64,000 nucleotides of DNA from Paralithodes platypus (taxonomy: Eukaryota > Arthropoda > Malacostraca > Decapoda > Lithodidae), in the NCBI GenBank assembly GCA_032716605.1, contig CM064530.1, positions 10,027,259 to 10,091,258 on the forward strand, written 5' to 3'. The notes below the pieces were generated by a model. It saw nothing but the letters and a program-made list of their open reading frames with translations. It did no database searches and was not told where the DNA came from. Of the stretch, positions 44,533-57,405 are shown in pieces (the first letter of the stretch is position 1; each line of letters starts with the position of its first letter). A program made the position numbers and the translations under genes.

Positions 44533-44747
44533 TTACCCTTCCAATTCCGGTGCCGTCCTTTTATAACTTTATTCTGGCAACTATTAAACGATTGTATTCA
44601 GTTTCAAATGGGCCTCCAGCAATTAACAGGCTTCGAACTATCTCATTAACCCTACTTACTACAACAGATCCTTCTTAAACTTTACAAAATTTTCTAATTA
44701 TAGCTATAATAAAATATATAAATCGTCGCCGGTACAGAAGGGGTTAA
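44533..44747. mobile_element. Family B foldback element
   Basis: Counterpart of 32153-32367. Confidence 0.75.
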
Positions 44748-44836
44748 TAACTTGTCGTGGCGTTCTAAATAGTTACTACCCAGTTAAAAAAACAATAAAT
44801 AAAAACAATATATACTTAGCTTGATCTGGTTTGACT

Positions 44837-45203
44837 TGCTGTCCATGTTTTCCTGTGCTCTCTCATTACTCCTCTTTTATTCCTTGTTTTCTTCTTCTTC
44901 TTTTCGTGTTCTCCTCGCATTCACCTTTTCTTCTCCTCGTATTCCCCTTCTTCCTGTTCTTCTTCTCGTTTCCTCCTTAATTTAGACTTCTTCTCGTTTT
45001 TTCCTTGTTTGTTCTTCCTCGTTTTCTCTTCGTATTCCCCTTCTTCCTGTTTTCTTCTCGCTTCCTGCTTGATTTAGGCTTCTCGTTTTATCATCGTTTT
45101 CTCCTTTTCCTTGTTTTCTTCTTCGGTCTCGTTTTATCATTCTGTTTGTTTTGCTTCGATTCGTTTACTCTTCCTCCCCCTGTTCTCCTTACTCTCGTTA
45201 TCT
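44837..45203. repeat. Pyrimidine-rich minisatellite
   Basis: Counterpart of 32461-32831, shortened in its right half. Confidence 0.85.
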
Positions 45204-45783
45204 CGGAAGCCTAATTCTTAGGCCTAGTTTTTGTAAGCAGCATCTTATGTATTCAGAGACTAGCATTAAAATAGTTATTGCTTAAATTATCTAGAACTGA
45301 CTCTCAATTTTCTAAATGTTGCTTAATCGATACCGTACGCAAATGTTGTAATCAAAACTCGTTCGCAAATAATATGTTTAAAAGCAAATGTATATATAAT
45401 AACGATATTAACAGTATAGTTAAAACTTAAGCATATTTTTAGCTGACCTAGAAAATATTTATGAACAATATAGCTTAGAACAAAAATCTCTATCAAAAGG
45501 TTAACTGTACGTCTAATAAAAGCCAGAAAACAGAACATAAATGCGTTTTTGGATCTAAAAAGGGTTAAGTGCATAGCATTAAAGGCCTGACTAGTTTACC
45601 TAAATATACAGCAAGGATAATATATATGAATGTTAATGAGTGTATCAATTAACCCTCTGACTTCCATATAGGCCTACCCCTCCTAATATGCATACAATCG
45701 TGTAATAATGGTGTTGTGTGCGAATGCCACCTTTCAGTTACAAAATAACCATAACTGTCAGCCAACCAGTTCCAAATATATGA

Positions 45784-45834
<51 letters not shown>

Positions 45835-46074
45835 TCTTTTATTGCCATTTTGGTGTTCGAATTATCAAACAAGGGGTGAAACTTTGCCTTTGATAGTGAA
45901 GAATATAGGCTATATCCAAAGTCCAAACCTTTTATTCTGCCCCCTTTATTGACGAATGATTTTTGTGGTAATGGGAGTGTGGAAGAGAGGCTATAAGGTC
46001 ACCAGTAGCTGCTTAATATGACAGAAGTTGGTTGATCTCTGTTACTAAAGGGTCTCTAGCTAAAAATAATTAAG

Positions 46075-46400
46075 GGGAGAGTTGTATTTAATGGTCGATT
46101 TATATATTGTTTCATTATTGATTTTAGTTTCTTCCCTAGACCTTCATCAAGCTTAAAAAAAACATCCCCAAAGTCCCCTTTCTAGATAAATGTGTATATT
46201 TTTCGGTAGAACAATAATTTCGGTTTCCTCCTATATTACAGGCTCGTTATCGCTCACCAGGAAAAAAATCGACATGTAAAAGGCACGAAAGGTCTTAATA
46301 CTGGCAAAAAAATGGGGCGAATAATCATAAAATCGTCAAATTAATAGCCCGAACGTCTTAAAATCTGAAAACTAAAGGGGCTAATCATGAGGGAGAGGAA
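46075..46400. mobile_element. Family A element without the 640-bp insertion
   Basis: TTAAGGGGAGAGTTGTATTT at the left, running directly into AATGGTCGATTTATA. It shows the uninterrupted order of family A and defines the insertion site seen in other spacers. Confidence 0.7.
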
Positions 46401-46651
46401 AGCCACAAAAACCAAAGGCTGGTTTCATAAAGTGAACCATAAATTAAATACTATCTTAAGACTCGTATACTACTTCTATAAGAATGGCATAATGGCAAGC
46501 AGTGCCTCTAGTTAACCCTTCACTTTATGTTCTGTATCTGGCTAAGACTAACCACTATATTTACCTTAGGAATGACCTCTACGAATATGAGGGTATATCT
46601 ATGTCAAAGAACCCACAGATCCTTCACATATTTAATGAAATTGCCTAACGA

Positions 46652-46654
<3 letters not shown>

Positions 46655-46700
<46 letters not shown>

Positions 46701-46702
46701 TA
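46655..46702. repeat. Poly-A (30) plus (TA)n
   Basis: Counterpart of 34931-34982. Confidence 0.95.
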
Positions 46703-46888
46703 CTGCATAGTGTATATATGATATAACATCATACGTACTTATGGGGTCAAACACATGACTACAGAGTAGGATGTAGGTTAAAAGTCAAGTAGCCATTCAT
46801 TTTCTATACCTAGATTTTGCACACTGGCTTAATTATACAAATGCAGTTATAATGGATAACCGGAATTTCATAAATAACCTAATATTCG

Positions 46889-47027
46889 ATTTTTTATTAA
46901 TTTCACCACAACACCAAACACCTCCAATGAAATTAATGCAAGCATTATGTGGTCCACCAGGATTCGAACCCGGGTTATCACACACAGATTTGTAGACACC
47001 TTAACCATTACACCACCAAGACGGTAA
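46889..47027 (-). mobile_element. tRNA-derived SINE, second subfamily
   Basis: Same copy as 35168-35306 carried by spacer duplication; box B GGTTCGAATCC intact. Confidence 0.8.
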
Positions 47028-48141
47028 AGGTTTATGCACACGCCTACGACTTATTATTCATTCTCGAATACTGGATATTAATCTAATCATGTTCATATTC
47101 CCACCGCACTATGGTAGCCTAATGTTTAAGTGAGAGGAAAGAATGTCCATGGGGCACAGATCATTTAGAACGGCCTCGCTACGAAAGATGGCGGATTTAT
47201 CGGCTGGACTACGAGTATGTGTACCTAATACTATATGATAAGGTTATATGTCTTTGAACAGTTTATTTTTACTACATGTATAGTTTTAACTAATGTCTGT
47301 GTATTGTGTGAAGGTTTTAATTAAATATCCCTTATAAAGGTTTTTATTTGTCAACAAGTGAATACCCATTGATAAATATTCATATAAAATCTTATATTAG
47401 GAGTAGGGATTTCGTTGTTTGTAAAGCCCATCTTCACACCACTATCTATACGCACCACCAATATTTATATCTCTAGTACACCATCCCAGGAAATATATTG
47501 ACAATAACGAACTCTACTGTACAGAGCTCTGAGTCCAAAGTCGGCGGGTGTATACTTTTCTGTCATTATATTCACATAAAAATACTGTTGATGATAGACA
47601 ACTTCCGTTTTTCATACTGGAAAGAGCATGAGCAATACGAGTCATGTCATATATAAACATTCTATGCCGTTGCTGAAAATTCAGAGATATAATGGTAGAA
47701 AGTGAACTGATGTTGTATAATATGTTTTTTAGTCAGGTACGGTAAAATTGATGATATTATATTTTTGTGTGGGTTTATCTGGTGGAAGATAGTAAATTAA
47801 GCTTTCTTCTTTCTATTAACATGTACTAGGTTGCATTAAATGCAATTCTTGTGGCTGGAAATCAATATAGAGTGAATGTTTTCATTACGCATGCATAATT
47901 TTTACTTGTTATGTACCAATTTTGAAAATAATCCTTATACAATCAGCTATTGATGGTAACTACATTCTGATGCCATATTTGGAAAGAGCATAAAGAACAT
48001 CTCACCTGTATTGCATCTAACAATAGTATGACCGTGTAAACAAGGACAAACTATTAAATATTTCTTATATTGCCATTTTGAAATAAGTTTCCAAGATACC
48101 GAACTGGCGTGAGCGAGTTAACACACGTGACAGAACAACCC

Positions 48142-48146
<5 letters not shown>

Positions 48147-48208
<62 letters not shown>
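48147..48208. repeat. (AT)n microsatellite
   Basis: Counterpart of 36426-36488. Confidence 0.95.
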
Positions 48209-48210
<2 letters not shown>

Positions 48211-48535
48211 TACTATTTTTATATGTCTAAAAAAAAGTGTTTCATTTCATAAGGATTTTATGCCAAATCATTAATATTTTCTGAACACGATTTTAACAAT
48301 TACTAGTTTTCATTAACACTTCTAATATTTCATTAGTTATCCTTAGAAAAAAATATGTTAAAATATATGATTATATATTGTGTTTTCCCGAAAATATCCC
48401 TATTAATATTCCCATTAAGGCCTTTCATAACTATTTAAATCTCAATCAAGTTATGCTAAACATTTGATCGTAATAGCTTTCCAGGATACGAAATTAAGGA
48501 ATACAAACAAACATGGTAAAATATTGCATAATTAT

Positions 48536-48541
48536 TTTAAT
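48536..48541 (-). terminator. Poly(A) signal ATTAAA, copy 9
   Basis: Minus-strand ATTAAA retained although the reading frame above it is broken. Confidence 0.65.
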
Positions 48542-48666
48542 AAATAAATTAATATATCGGAAGGAAAAATAATAATTTACAAAGATTCAGGAGAGGGAAA
48601 GAGTGTAAGGGCATCGTTGTCGTTGACACCCACGATATCCATTGTCTAGGATCAGTTAAAATCCAT

Positions 48667-50202
48667 TTACTTGGATTCGTTGGAGCCGTACTCGAAGGAT
48701 CGGGACTCGGAGGATCGGGACTCATAGGATCCGGAGTCGAAGCGGGCTTCACCAGAGTAAGTGACATCGGCAATGTAGCCGGAGTCACCGTCAACGTAGT
48801 AGGCAACCTTCTGGCAGGCGGACCGTCGGGAAGCTGCACGTAGTAGGACCCCTGGGTCTGGTCGCCGTCACGGGTCTCCTGTTGGCCGTAATGGTTCTCA
48901 GAGGAGTCGTCATCGACGGCCCAGTTGAAGTTTGGTACTCGCCAGACTCAAAGGACTGAAAATAAAAGCAAGGAAATATTATGTTTGTGAACATAATTGA
49001 TATGAACAAATATTTTAATCATAGATATTTTTTTACTACATTCAATAATACAATATGGTCTTTGGTGACAGCTATGCGAAGCAATATTTGACTTACATCA
49101 GAACCATAGTTGGATCCATAGAACTCATGGCTGTCGGCAGCGACCAGGGCGGCCAGGCCCAAAAAGATAAGGATCTGTGGATAAAGGAAAGATATGGTAA
49201 AGAACATGAGAACAAAGGAACAGTAGCATGTGTTTATATGTGCAAATATTAGGTAATGCTATACACGACGGACTGAAATCCATTATTCAGAATCAAATTT
49301 GTTGCCCACATATAAATGTTTCATGGCATTTTTTTTAAATTATGTTGTTTTTGCAATCCAACTTCAAACAGTTCTGCATTTGAATTGGTAACATACACAG
49401 TGCTTTAATAAAATAAAAAATAATAATTTAATAAGCTAGTTTTAGAAATATGTCTATTAGGCATCTAATACGTATTACAGTATACATACTATCTATGATG
49501 ATCATTTCATATGAAGAAAAGAATGATAATGAAACGTTCTAACTATGCACTGATGCAGATGTAATCAACGCAGTAACTAAATAGTATATTATACTTTTCT
49601 ATCTCTATTTAACAATGTATGATTGATTGTACTCTTATCTATAGCTAGGCTGATCTATAGAATTGTGTAATCGTAAATTAATGATTCTAAAATAATTAAA
49701 ACAACAGTACACGTAATTGATAGTCCTAAAACAATACGTTGTTGTATTGTTAAGTATTTTCTAACGTTACACAAGGTATTTATATAAAACTAATACCAAA
49801 TAGTTCTTAGGTTTACATCTTAAATTGTTCTCAATATCTATCAATGTATACCATATTTACAACGAATTACCCTGACGTTCATTGTTTATTGGGTTTTACA
49901 GGTTCTTTAGGAAATAATTGAAAAAACAGCAAATAATCGGAAAGCTAGATTTTTGTAATCCCTAACTATACACTGGTTTCTTTTCAACTGACGGTAAATT
50001 GAATAGTTCCCATCAAGTTTTCTCCACTATTTTGAAGAATTGTTAGTGAAATATGGTGCTAATTATATAAACTTGGTCTTAATATGATGCAGAGGACATA
50101 GTGGTTATTTGTCCATTAAGTATCGAGAAATTAGCTGCTAAAGGATGAAATGAATTCGAGTATATATATGTATAATGACGGAAGAAGTACCTTGGAGTTC
50201 AT
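48667..50202 (-). pseudogene. Chimeric, frameshifted cuticle gene, array copy 9
   Basis: Exon 1 50191-50202 (MNSK), exon 2 49097-49174, exon 3 region 48667-48955 (289 nt instead of 285); introns 1016 and 141 nt. The 5' part (promoter, exons 1-2, start of exon 3) follows copy 5, including H in DSHEFYG, with an extra S to Y change (SNYGSD). The 3' part follows copy 7 (GACGGCCCAG, GSNESK). The switch lies near 48920-48935, where two extra bases sit; single extra G bases lie at about 48814 and 48820. From the start, the frame is lost after SFESGEY and ends at 48791. Either a true recombinant pseudogene or an assembly join with uncorrected indels. Confidence 0.75.
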
Positions 50203-50228
50203 TGTGTAGTGTAGCTAGGTCAAAACTT

Positions 50229-50265
50229 AACTGACTAGACCTACCCGGGGTGCGCCTATATATAC
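50229..50265 (-). promoter_or_regulatory. Core promoter of copy 9
   Basis: TATA GTATATATAG at 50256-50265, initiator TCAGTT at 50229-50234, one base longer spacing than its parent copy 5. Confidence 0.75.
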
Positions 50266-50426
50266 CCTACGAAACACCACACCTCCACCACCCCCATGTT
50301 TCTCTCACCTCTTGCCCTCACCTCCAACACACTCATAACCTTTGGCTTTTTTCATATTCCTAATTTTGCTACCGATTGCTACTTACGTTGTGTGAAGTAA
50401 TAAACAGAAACTTAGTTGCAACGTAT

Positions 50427-50433
50427 CCAGCAA

Positions 50434-50465
<32 letters not shown>

Positions 50466-51142
50466 AATAATAATCTATCTATCTATCTATCTATTGCCGG
50501 ACGCCGTGATCCCCAAAGGGATGGCCACGACCGAATCGCCCCATGCACCTCTGTCCCTAGTCAGTTGACGCCCCTCCCCCCAACCAGCACCGCCTTCGTT
50601 CATATACTTCCTTTCACTCCATCCTTCCACCTCTCATTCGGTCTACCTCTCCCTCTCTGTCCCTCCACCTCGCTCTCGTACACCCTCTTAGTCATTCTCT
50701 CGCTTTCCATACGTTCCATATGGCCGAACCATCTCAAGTTGTTCCTTTTCACACTTTCCAGCACATCTACCTCCACACCACACCTCCTTCTTACTTCCTC
50801 ATTAGTCTGTCTATCCCTCCATGTAACTCCGCACGCACTCCTTAAGTAATTCATTTCCACTGCTCTCCACTCTTGGTCTGAGTCTCAATGTCCATACTTC
50901 GATTCCGTAAGTCAGTGTCGGGATTACCACATTGGCATGCAAGGACTTCTTCACTTCCATACTGACCACCCTATTTCTTGTTACTGCTTTTAGAATTCCT
51001 ACAACCCTCTTCCCCTGTTGTACCCTAATAATAATATGAATATTATGCCTGGAGTCCATGTGACGGAGGGATTTTATCAAAATGTCTTGAATTTTAACTA
51101 TCCAATCTGAGATGAGATAGATTGAGCCTTCTCCTCACCCTC
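50427..51142 (-). mobile_element. 5'-truncated LINE, second copy
   Basis: Duplicate of 26735-27447 with the same flanking ACTTAGTTGCAACGTAT (50410-50426 and 51143-51159). The frame is split by indels into pieces at 50600-50860 and 50811-51080. It came with the segmental duplication, not by new insertion. Confidence 0.8.
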
Positions 51143-51239
51143 ACTTAGTTGCAACGTATGCATCCATTTATTTTTTATTTTGTTTATTATGAATATTATG
51201 CCTGGAGTCGGACGAAATAATGGAACGATTGACGGAGGA

Positions 51240-51241
<2 letters not shown>

Positions 51242-51315
<74 letters not shown>
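51242..51315. repeat. (GT)n microsatellite
   Basis: Counterpart of 27548-27619 with one GG interruption. Confidence 0.95.
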
Positions 51316-51316
<1 letters not shown>

Positions 51317-51609
51317 TATATCAAGCCTAAATTGATGCCATCAATTACTATGAGCTTATGCTCATGTTAGGATTGGTTACATTGGATTAGATTAAGGCAC
51401 AAGTAGTTTAGGTTAGGTTAGGTTAGATTAGATGACAGAGGATATTTGGTTAAGCTGCTTTATTTTTGGATAAACAAGATTATGGTATACGAGGTTTAAT
51501 TTTGTTGTCTTTGAACAAATTGAAACTTCTGCCACCCTCTATTCGGGACAGAATTTACAAGGTCAAGCGTAATATATGACCTCTGATTTATCAATAATTG
51601 TGTGTAATC

Positions 51610-52135
51610 CTTATTATATCTGTTTGTCTGTCTGTCTGTTTGTTTGTTTGTGTGTAAACAAGATATCTAAACATAAGTTATGATCCGATTTTCACGAAAG
51701 TTGGTGGACAGATAGAATATGCGGCAAGGAAGAAGTGACTTCATTTAAAAGACGATCGGTAGAGCGCATGTCTCCGCCATCGTAGGCGGAGGGACGCGCT
51801 CTCCCAAATGCCCCTCTAGTTAAACTATGCAATCAACTTCTTAACTAACCAAACTTGACTCAATTTGTTGAAATCTATTAGATACTGAACATATTTCGAA
51901 GTATTTTTTTACCGCATTTGCCTACGATTGATCGACTTGGTTGTAGTTGTTATCTTGATGTTCTTGTTGTTACATTCGCTAACGAAGTTGAACGGAGGTT
52001 ATATTATTACCTCCTTTTGTCTGTGTGCCTGTAGACAAGATATCTCACACATTCATGAACCGAGTTTCAAGAAATTTGGTTGGCAGATAGGATATACGCC
52101 AAGGAAAAAGTTATTCAATTTAGTGATTCCTAATA
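51610..52135. repeat. Two copies of a dispersed repeat with shared core
   Basis: Counterpart of 27915-28435. Confidence 0.55.
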
Positions 52136-52278
52136 GTAGCAAATGTAAATAGTGGGATGTAACTACAGTATATAATACCCCTGTTAGTTTTATTGATAAT
52201 AATTATAGTATTAATAATATCAACAATGTAAAATAATAAATTATAATAATGATAATAATAATACAAATAATAATAATT

Positions 52279-52432
52279 TCATATTTGTTCTCACCAACCC
52301 ACCAACTAATATACAAATAAACCAAACTAATGAAATCAATGAAAGTAATGAATACATGTGGTACTCCAAGGACTCGAACCTAGGATATTCACACCGAAAT
52401 TCCGCACACTAAGCATTATGATATCAAGACAG
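52279..52432 (-). mobile_element. tRNA-derived SINE-like element
   Basis: Counterpart of 28583-28736. Confidence 0.65.
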
Positions 52433-52440
52433 TAATAATA

Positions 52441-52449
52441 ATGAGAGAG

Positions 52450-52535
<86 letters not shown>

Positions 52536-52551
52536 AGAGAGAGAGAGAGAG

Positions 52552-52595
<44 letters not shown>

Positions 52596-52597
52596 GG
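52441..52597. repeat. (GA)n microsatellite
   Basis: Counterpart of 28747-28914 with several GG interruptions. Confidence 0.95.
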
Positions 52598-52866
52598 TGG
52601 GTAAAGTAAGAGGTTTATATTCATTCTGTACACTTTTCCTAATAATTTTAACATTAGCCTACATCATTAGGTCTATCATAGATTTTGACATTTAATAAAG
52701 ATAATTAGTAAAATTATGACTGATAATAGCACACCATAAATCGGAGGCAAATGTATATCTGCTACAGTAGCGATGGTTCTATACCTATGCAAGCACAACT
52801 GAATTCATGTCAGGACCATCATTATAATAATATAAGACCATTCTGACAAACAACGTGATAATTTGC

Positions 52867-52909
52867 CTCCTGGTGGCCATATTGGCTCTCAGAGGAGTCG
52901 TCATCCAGA
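52867..52909 (-). pseudogene. Relic fragment of cuticle exon 3, duplicated
   Basis: Same relic as 29183-29225: GCCTCCTGGTGGCCATATTG followed by GCTCTCAGAGGAGTCGTCAT. Confidence 0.75.
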
Positions 52910-52999
52910 GCGAAAAGGTTTATTCAAAGTGCTTAGAATTGAACTACATTTCATTTGGGGCCCAACCTTTTAGTTAATTTGTATGAACATTAACACTCT

Positions 53000-53982
53000 A
53001 AAGCTCCAATACTCAATTTGAGTATTCGTGAAGGGTGTTCCTAAATGCACCAATATGCTATAAGCGTATTAGTGACTTTAAACATTGCTAAATATATGCC
53101 CAATACGCGATTTGAGTCAAATTCTGGCAGAGAAAATGGGCCGGATATGTGTCTCAATGGCAATCATTTGGCACCCACTGTCCCCAGTCAAACCTCCATT
53201 CCCAGAGGTAGAAAGAGCGAGAGTTTCTCAGTTTATGTTCATCAGTAAAGTGAGAATGTCGCTCTCGATCCATTTAAAGTTGGCGGATTTATCGGCTGGA
53301 CTACGAGTATGTGTACCTAATACTATATGATAAAGTTATACGTCTTTGAATAGTTTATTTTTACTACATGTATAGTTTTAACTAATGTCTGTGTATTGTG
53401 TGAAAGTTTAAACAAAATATCCCTTATAAAGGTTTTTATTTGACAGCAAGTGAATATCTTTGAATGTATAATGTATAGCATGTAAAGAATTATTGTAGGT
53501 TCAAAACAGAGCGATAACTTACGTGCATCGTCTGGTCTCGGAGCACAAATGGCACTTAAGAGTGAAAGGTAGTCGAAATAAGTTTCCAAGATACCGAACT
53601 AGACGTGAGAGAGTTAACACTCGTGACAGAACAACCCTTAAACATATATATACACATTACCATTTTTATTTCTCTAAACCAAAGTGTTTCATTTCATAAG
53701 GATTTTATACCAAATCATTAATATTTTCTGGACACTATTTTAACAATTACTAGTTTTCATTAACACTTCTAATATTTCATTAGTTATCCTTAGAACAAAT
53801 ATGTTAATATATATGATTATATGTTGTGTTTTCCCGGAAATATCACTATCAATATTCCCATTAAGGCCTTTCATAACTATTTAAATCTCAATCAAGTTAT
53901 GCTAAACATTTGATCGAAAATAGCTTTCCAGGATACGAAATTAAGGAATACAAACAAACATGAGAAAATATTGCATAATTAT
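53000..53982. other. Spacer and 3' flank of copy 10
   Basis: Counterpart of 29320-30300; no gene. Small indels against the left copy persist to about 53.9 kb. Confidence 0.55.
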
Positions 53983-53988
53983 TTTAAT
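53983..53988 (-). terminator. Poly(A) signal ATTAAA, copy 10
   Basis: Minus-strand ATTAAA about 125 nt past the stop codon. Confidence 0.7.
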
Positions 53989-54113
53989 AAATAAATTAAT
54001 ATATCGGAAGGAAAAATAATAATTTACAAAGATTCAGGAGAGGGAAAGAGTGTAAGGGCGTCGTTGTCGTTGACACCCACGATATCCATTGTCTAGGATT
54101 AGTTATAATCCAT

Positions 54114-55186
54114 TTACTTGGATTCGTCGGAGCCATACTCGAAGGATCGGGACTCGGAGGATCGGGACTCATAGGATCCGGAGTCGAAGCGGGCTTCACC
54201 AGAGTAAGTGACATCGGCAATGTAGCCGGAGTCACCGTCAACGTAGTAGGCAACCTTCTGCAGGCGACCGTCGGGAAGCTGCACGTAGTACGACCCCTGG
54301 GTCTGGTCGCCATCACGGGTCTCCTGTTGGCCGTAGTGGTTCCCAGAGGAGTCGTCATCGACAGCCCAGTTGAATTCGTACTTGGCCTCGCTGGACTCGT
54401 AGGACTCGGAGGACTGGAAATATGAAAACAAATAATGTATTTAAACTTCAAGAAAGCATCATTTGTTCTATCCCCCCAAAAAAATATATAAACAAATATC
54501 TTCAAATGTTTTGTTTTTTATATCATTTGTTATCATAATTTTACAAAAGAATGTTTTTTACTCACGCCAGAGTTGGATCCGTAGAATTCACGGCTGTCGG
54601 CAGCAACCAGGGCAGCCAGGCCCAAAAGGATGACGATCTGTTGACAAAAGAAAGACACGGTGAGGAACATTTATAAACACCCACCCACACACATTGATAT
54701 ATTGTGTACGCCATCAACTGCACAACATATAGCTATCATCAACCCTTATAGTACCAGTGCCGTCCTTTTAACTTTATTCTGGCTACTGTTAGATGATTTT
54801 ATTCAGCTTAAAAAGAGCCTCCAGCAATTAGGTGGCTTCGAACTATCTCACTTAATAATTTTTACTACCACAGATCCTTCTTAAACTGCACATAATCATC
54901 TAAATAAGCTAGAAAGGTGAATTTTTATTATTTGTATCTTCTCACCACAAATTCAGAATATCCTTATCTGTATAATAGCTTTTTTTGTTTTGTAATTATC
55001 ATAATTCACTGGGTAAATATTGCATCACTGTGGTAAAAAGAGTGAATTGCATTTAAATCCAGATTTGACTACCTAAATCAAAATAAGTTATAGTTGTATG
55101 TACATCTATACATTTATATTTACATCTCTATATCTGCAATCTTTAAATAGCTATGCATACATAATTAAAGGTACCTTGGCGTTCAT
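54114..55186 (-). CDS. RR-type cuticle protein, array copy 10 (type B)
   Basis: Exon 1 55175-55186 (MNAK), exon 2 54566-54637, exon 3 54114-54413; introns 537 and 152 nt; 127 residues. Sister of copy 6: both have SSGNHYG and the GSDESK tail. It differs at residue 41, AKYEFNW for AKYDFNW. Signal peptide MNAKIVILLGLAALVAA; exon 2 donor GTGAGT. The upstream spacer starts as the copy 6 type and changes to the copy 7 type around 56.4-57.5 kb. Confidence 0.9.
54739..54919. mobile_element. Family B foldback element in copy 10 intron 1
   Basis: Ortholog of 31057-31235, including the same shortened right arm. Confidence 0.7.
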
Positions 55187-55212
55187 TGTGTAGTGTAGCT
55201 AGGTGTGGACTT

Positions 55213-55248
55213 AACTGACTAGATCTGCCCTGACTGCCCTATATATAC
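55213..55248 (-). promoter_or_regulatory. Core promoter of copy 10
   Basis: TATA GTATATATAG at 55239-55248, initiator TCAGTT at 55213-55218. Confidence 0.85.
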
Positions 55249-55837
55249 CCTAACAAACCCCACACCTCCAACACCCCCATGTTTCCTCACCTCTTTCGCT
55301 CCCCTCCACCACACTCACAACCTTCGCATTCTTCAGGTTTTTGCTACCATATTTTCCTTTCTCTGAGTATGGCTGTTGTTATTGTCGATTTTCTTTGTTT
55401 ATCTCGTGATTAATATACAATCAAACAAAAAACATACAAAACATTAAAACAAGAGAGGGAGATAGACAGAGGATTGGGCTGGTTACATGTTTTATGTGAA
55501 ATTGTAACAAAATAATTGTAAACAAAACATTCGAGTGACTCGTCTACATTTTCTCATGAGGCTGCTTGACACCGACTCTCTTTCTCTCTCTCAGTTCATT
55601 CATATTCATTATTTTATCTTTCTTTTCTTTCTTCCACTCCAAAAAACAAATACTCACGAAAACAAAGAAATACGAACATCAACAGACCGACTGGTTCAGA
55701 CGAGGCTGCTCGTTCTTAGTAAATGGAGAAGTAGCACATTTCTGCAAAACTGAATTAATTTTAACGTCACTTATTTAGGGGTTTGATTGTATGAATTGAT
55801 CTCTGCGTATTTTGAAAGACTATATCAGTCTCACAAT

Positions 55838-56052
55838 TTACCCTTCCAATTCCGGTGCCGTCCTTTTATAACTTTATTCTGGCAACTATTAAACGATTGT
55901 ATTCAGTTTCAAAAGGGCCTCCAGTAATTAACAGGCTTCGAACTATCTCATTAACCTTACTTACTACAACAGATCCTTCTTAAACTATACAACATTTTCT
56001 AAATATAGCTATAATAAAATATATAAATCGTCGCCGGTACAGAAGGGGTTAA
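55838..56052. mobile_element. Family B foldback element
   Basis: Counterpart of 32153-32367. Confidence 0.75.
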
Positions 56053-56147
56053 TAACTTGTCGTGGCGTTCTAAATAGTTACTACCCAGTTAAAAAAAATA
56101 AAATTAAAACAATATTTACTTAGCTTGATCTGGTTTGACTTGCTGTC

Positions 56148-56515
56148 CATGTTTTCCTGTGCTCCCTCATTACTCCTCTTTTACTCTTTGTTTTCTTCTT
56201 CTTTTCGTTTTCTCCTCGCATTCCCCTTTTCTTCTCCTCGTATTCCCCTTCTTCCTGTTTTCTTCTTCTCGTTTCCTCCTTAATTTAGCCTTCTCTTTTT
56301 TCCTTGTTTGTTCTTCCTCGTTTTCTCTTCGTATTCCCCTTCTTCCTGTTTCTTCTTCTCCCTTCCTCCTTGATTTAGCCTTCTCGTTTTATCATCGTTT
56401 TCTCTTCCTCGTTTTCTCCTTTTCCTTGTTTTCTTCTTCTGTTCTCGTTTTATCATTCTGTTTGTTTTGCTTCGATTCGTTTACTCTTCCTCCCCGTTCT
56501 CCTTACTCTCGTTAT
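56148..56515. repeat. Pyrimidine-rich minisatellite
   Basis: Counterpart of 32461-32831; the left half follows the copy 6 version, the right end (CCTCCCCGTTCTCC) the copy 7 version. Confidence 0.85.
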
Positions 56516-57405
56516 CTCGGAAGCCTACTTCTTAGGCCTAGTTTTTGTAAGCAGCATCTTATGTATTCAGAGACTAGCATTAAAATAGTTATTGCTTAAA
56601 TTATCTAGAACTGACTCTCAATTTTCTAAATGTTGCTTAATCGATACCGTACGCAAATGTTGTAATCAAAACTCGTTCGCAAATAATATGTTTAAAAGCA
56701 AATGTATATATAATAACGATATTAACAGTATAGTTAAAACTTAAGCATATTTTTAGCTGTACTAGAAAATATTTATGAACAATATAGCTTAGAACAAAAA
56801 TCTCTGTATCAAAAGGTTAACTGTACGTCTAATAAAAGCCAGAAAACAGAACATAAATGCGTTTTTGGATCTAAAAAGGGTTAAGTGCATAGCATTAAAG
56901 GCCTGACTAGTTTACCTAAATATACAGCAAGGATAATATATATGAATGTTAATGAGTGTATCAATTAACCCTCTGACTTCCATATAGGCCTACCCCTCCT
57001 AATATGCATACAATCGTGTAATAATGGTGTTGTGAGCGAATGCCACCTTTCAGTTACAAAATAACCATAACTGACGGCCCGTCAGCCAACCAGTTCCAAA
57101 TATATGAGTTTTTTTTCTCTCTCTCTCTCTCACTCACTCTCTCTCTCTCTTTTATTGCCATTTTGGTGTCCGAATTATCAAACAAGGGGTGAAACTTTGC
57201 CTTTGATAGTGAAGAATATAGGCTATTTCCAAAGCCCAAACCTTTTATTCTGCCCCCTTTATTGACGAATGATTTTTGTGGTAATGGGAGTGTGGAAGAG
57301 AGGCTATAAGGTCACCAGTAGCTGCTTAATATGACAGAAGTTGGTTGATCTCTGTTACTAAAGGGTCTCTAGCTAAAATTGTTAAGGGGGGAGTTGTATT
57401 TATAA

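Larger units (their letters stand above)
43920..48535. other. Spacer between copies 8 and 9
   Basis: No gene. Lacks the 640-bp TIR element (empty site at 46086-46099) but keeps the SINE segment. The pyrimidine tract is at 44837-45203 and (TC)n at 45787-45828. Confidence 0.65.
48941..56366. repeat. Segmental duplication, right copy
   Basis: Matches 25258-32680. Up to about 53.9 kb it carries many one-base insertions or losses against the left copy (for example GGTGCGCCTATA for GGTGCCCTATA, AACAGAAACTTAG for AACAGAACTTAG). Beyond about 54 kb such indels are rare. Confidence 0.85.
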
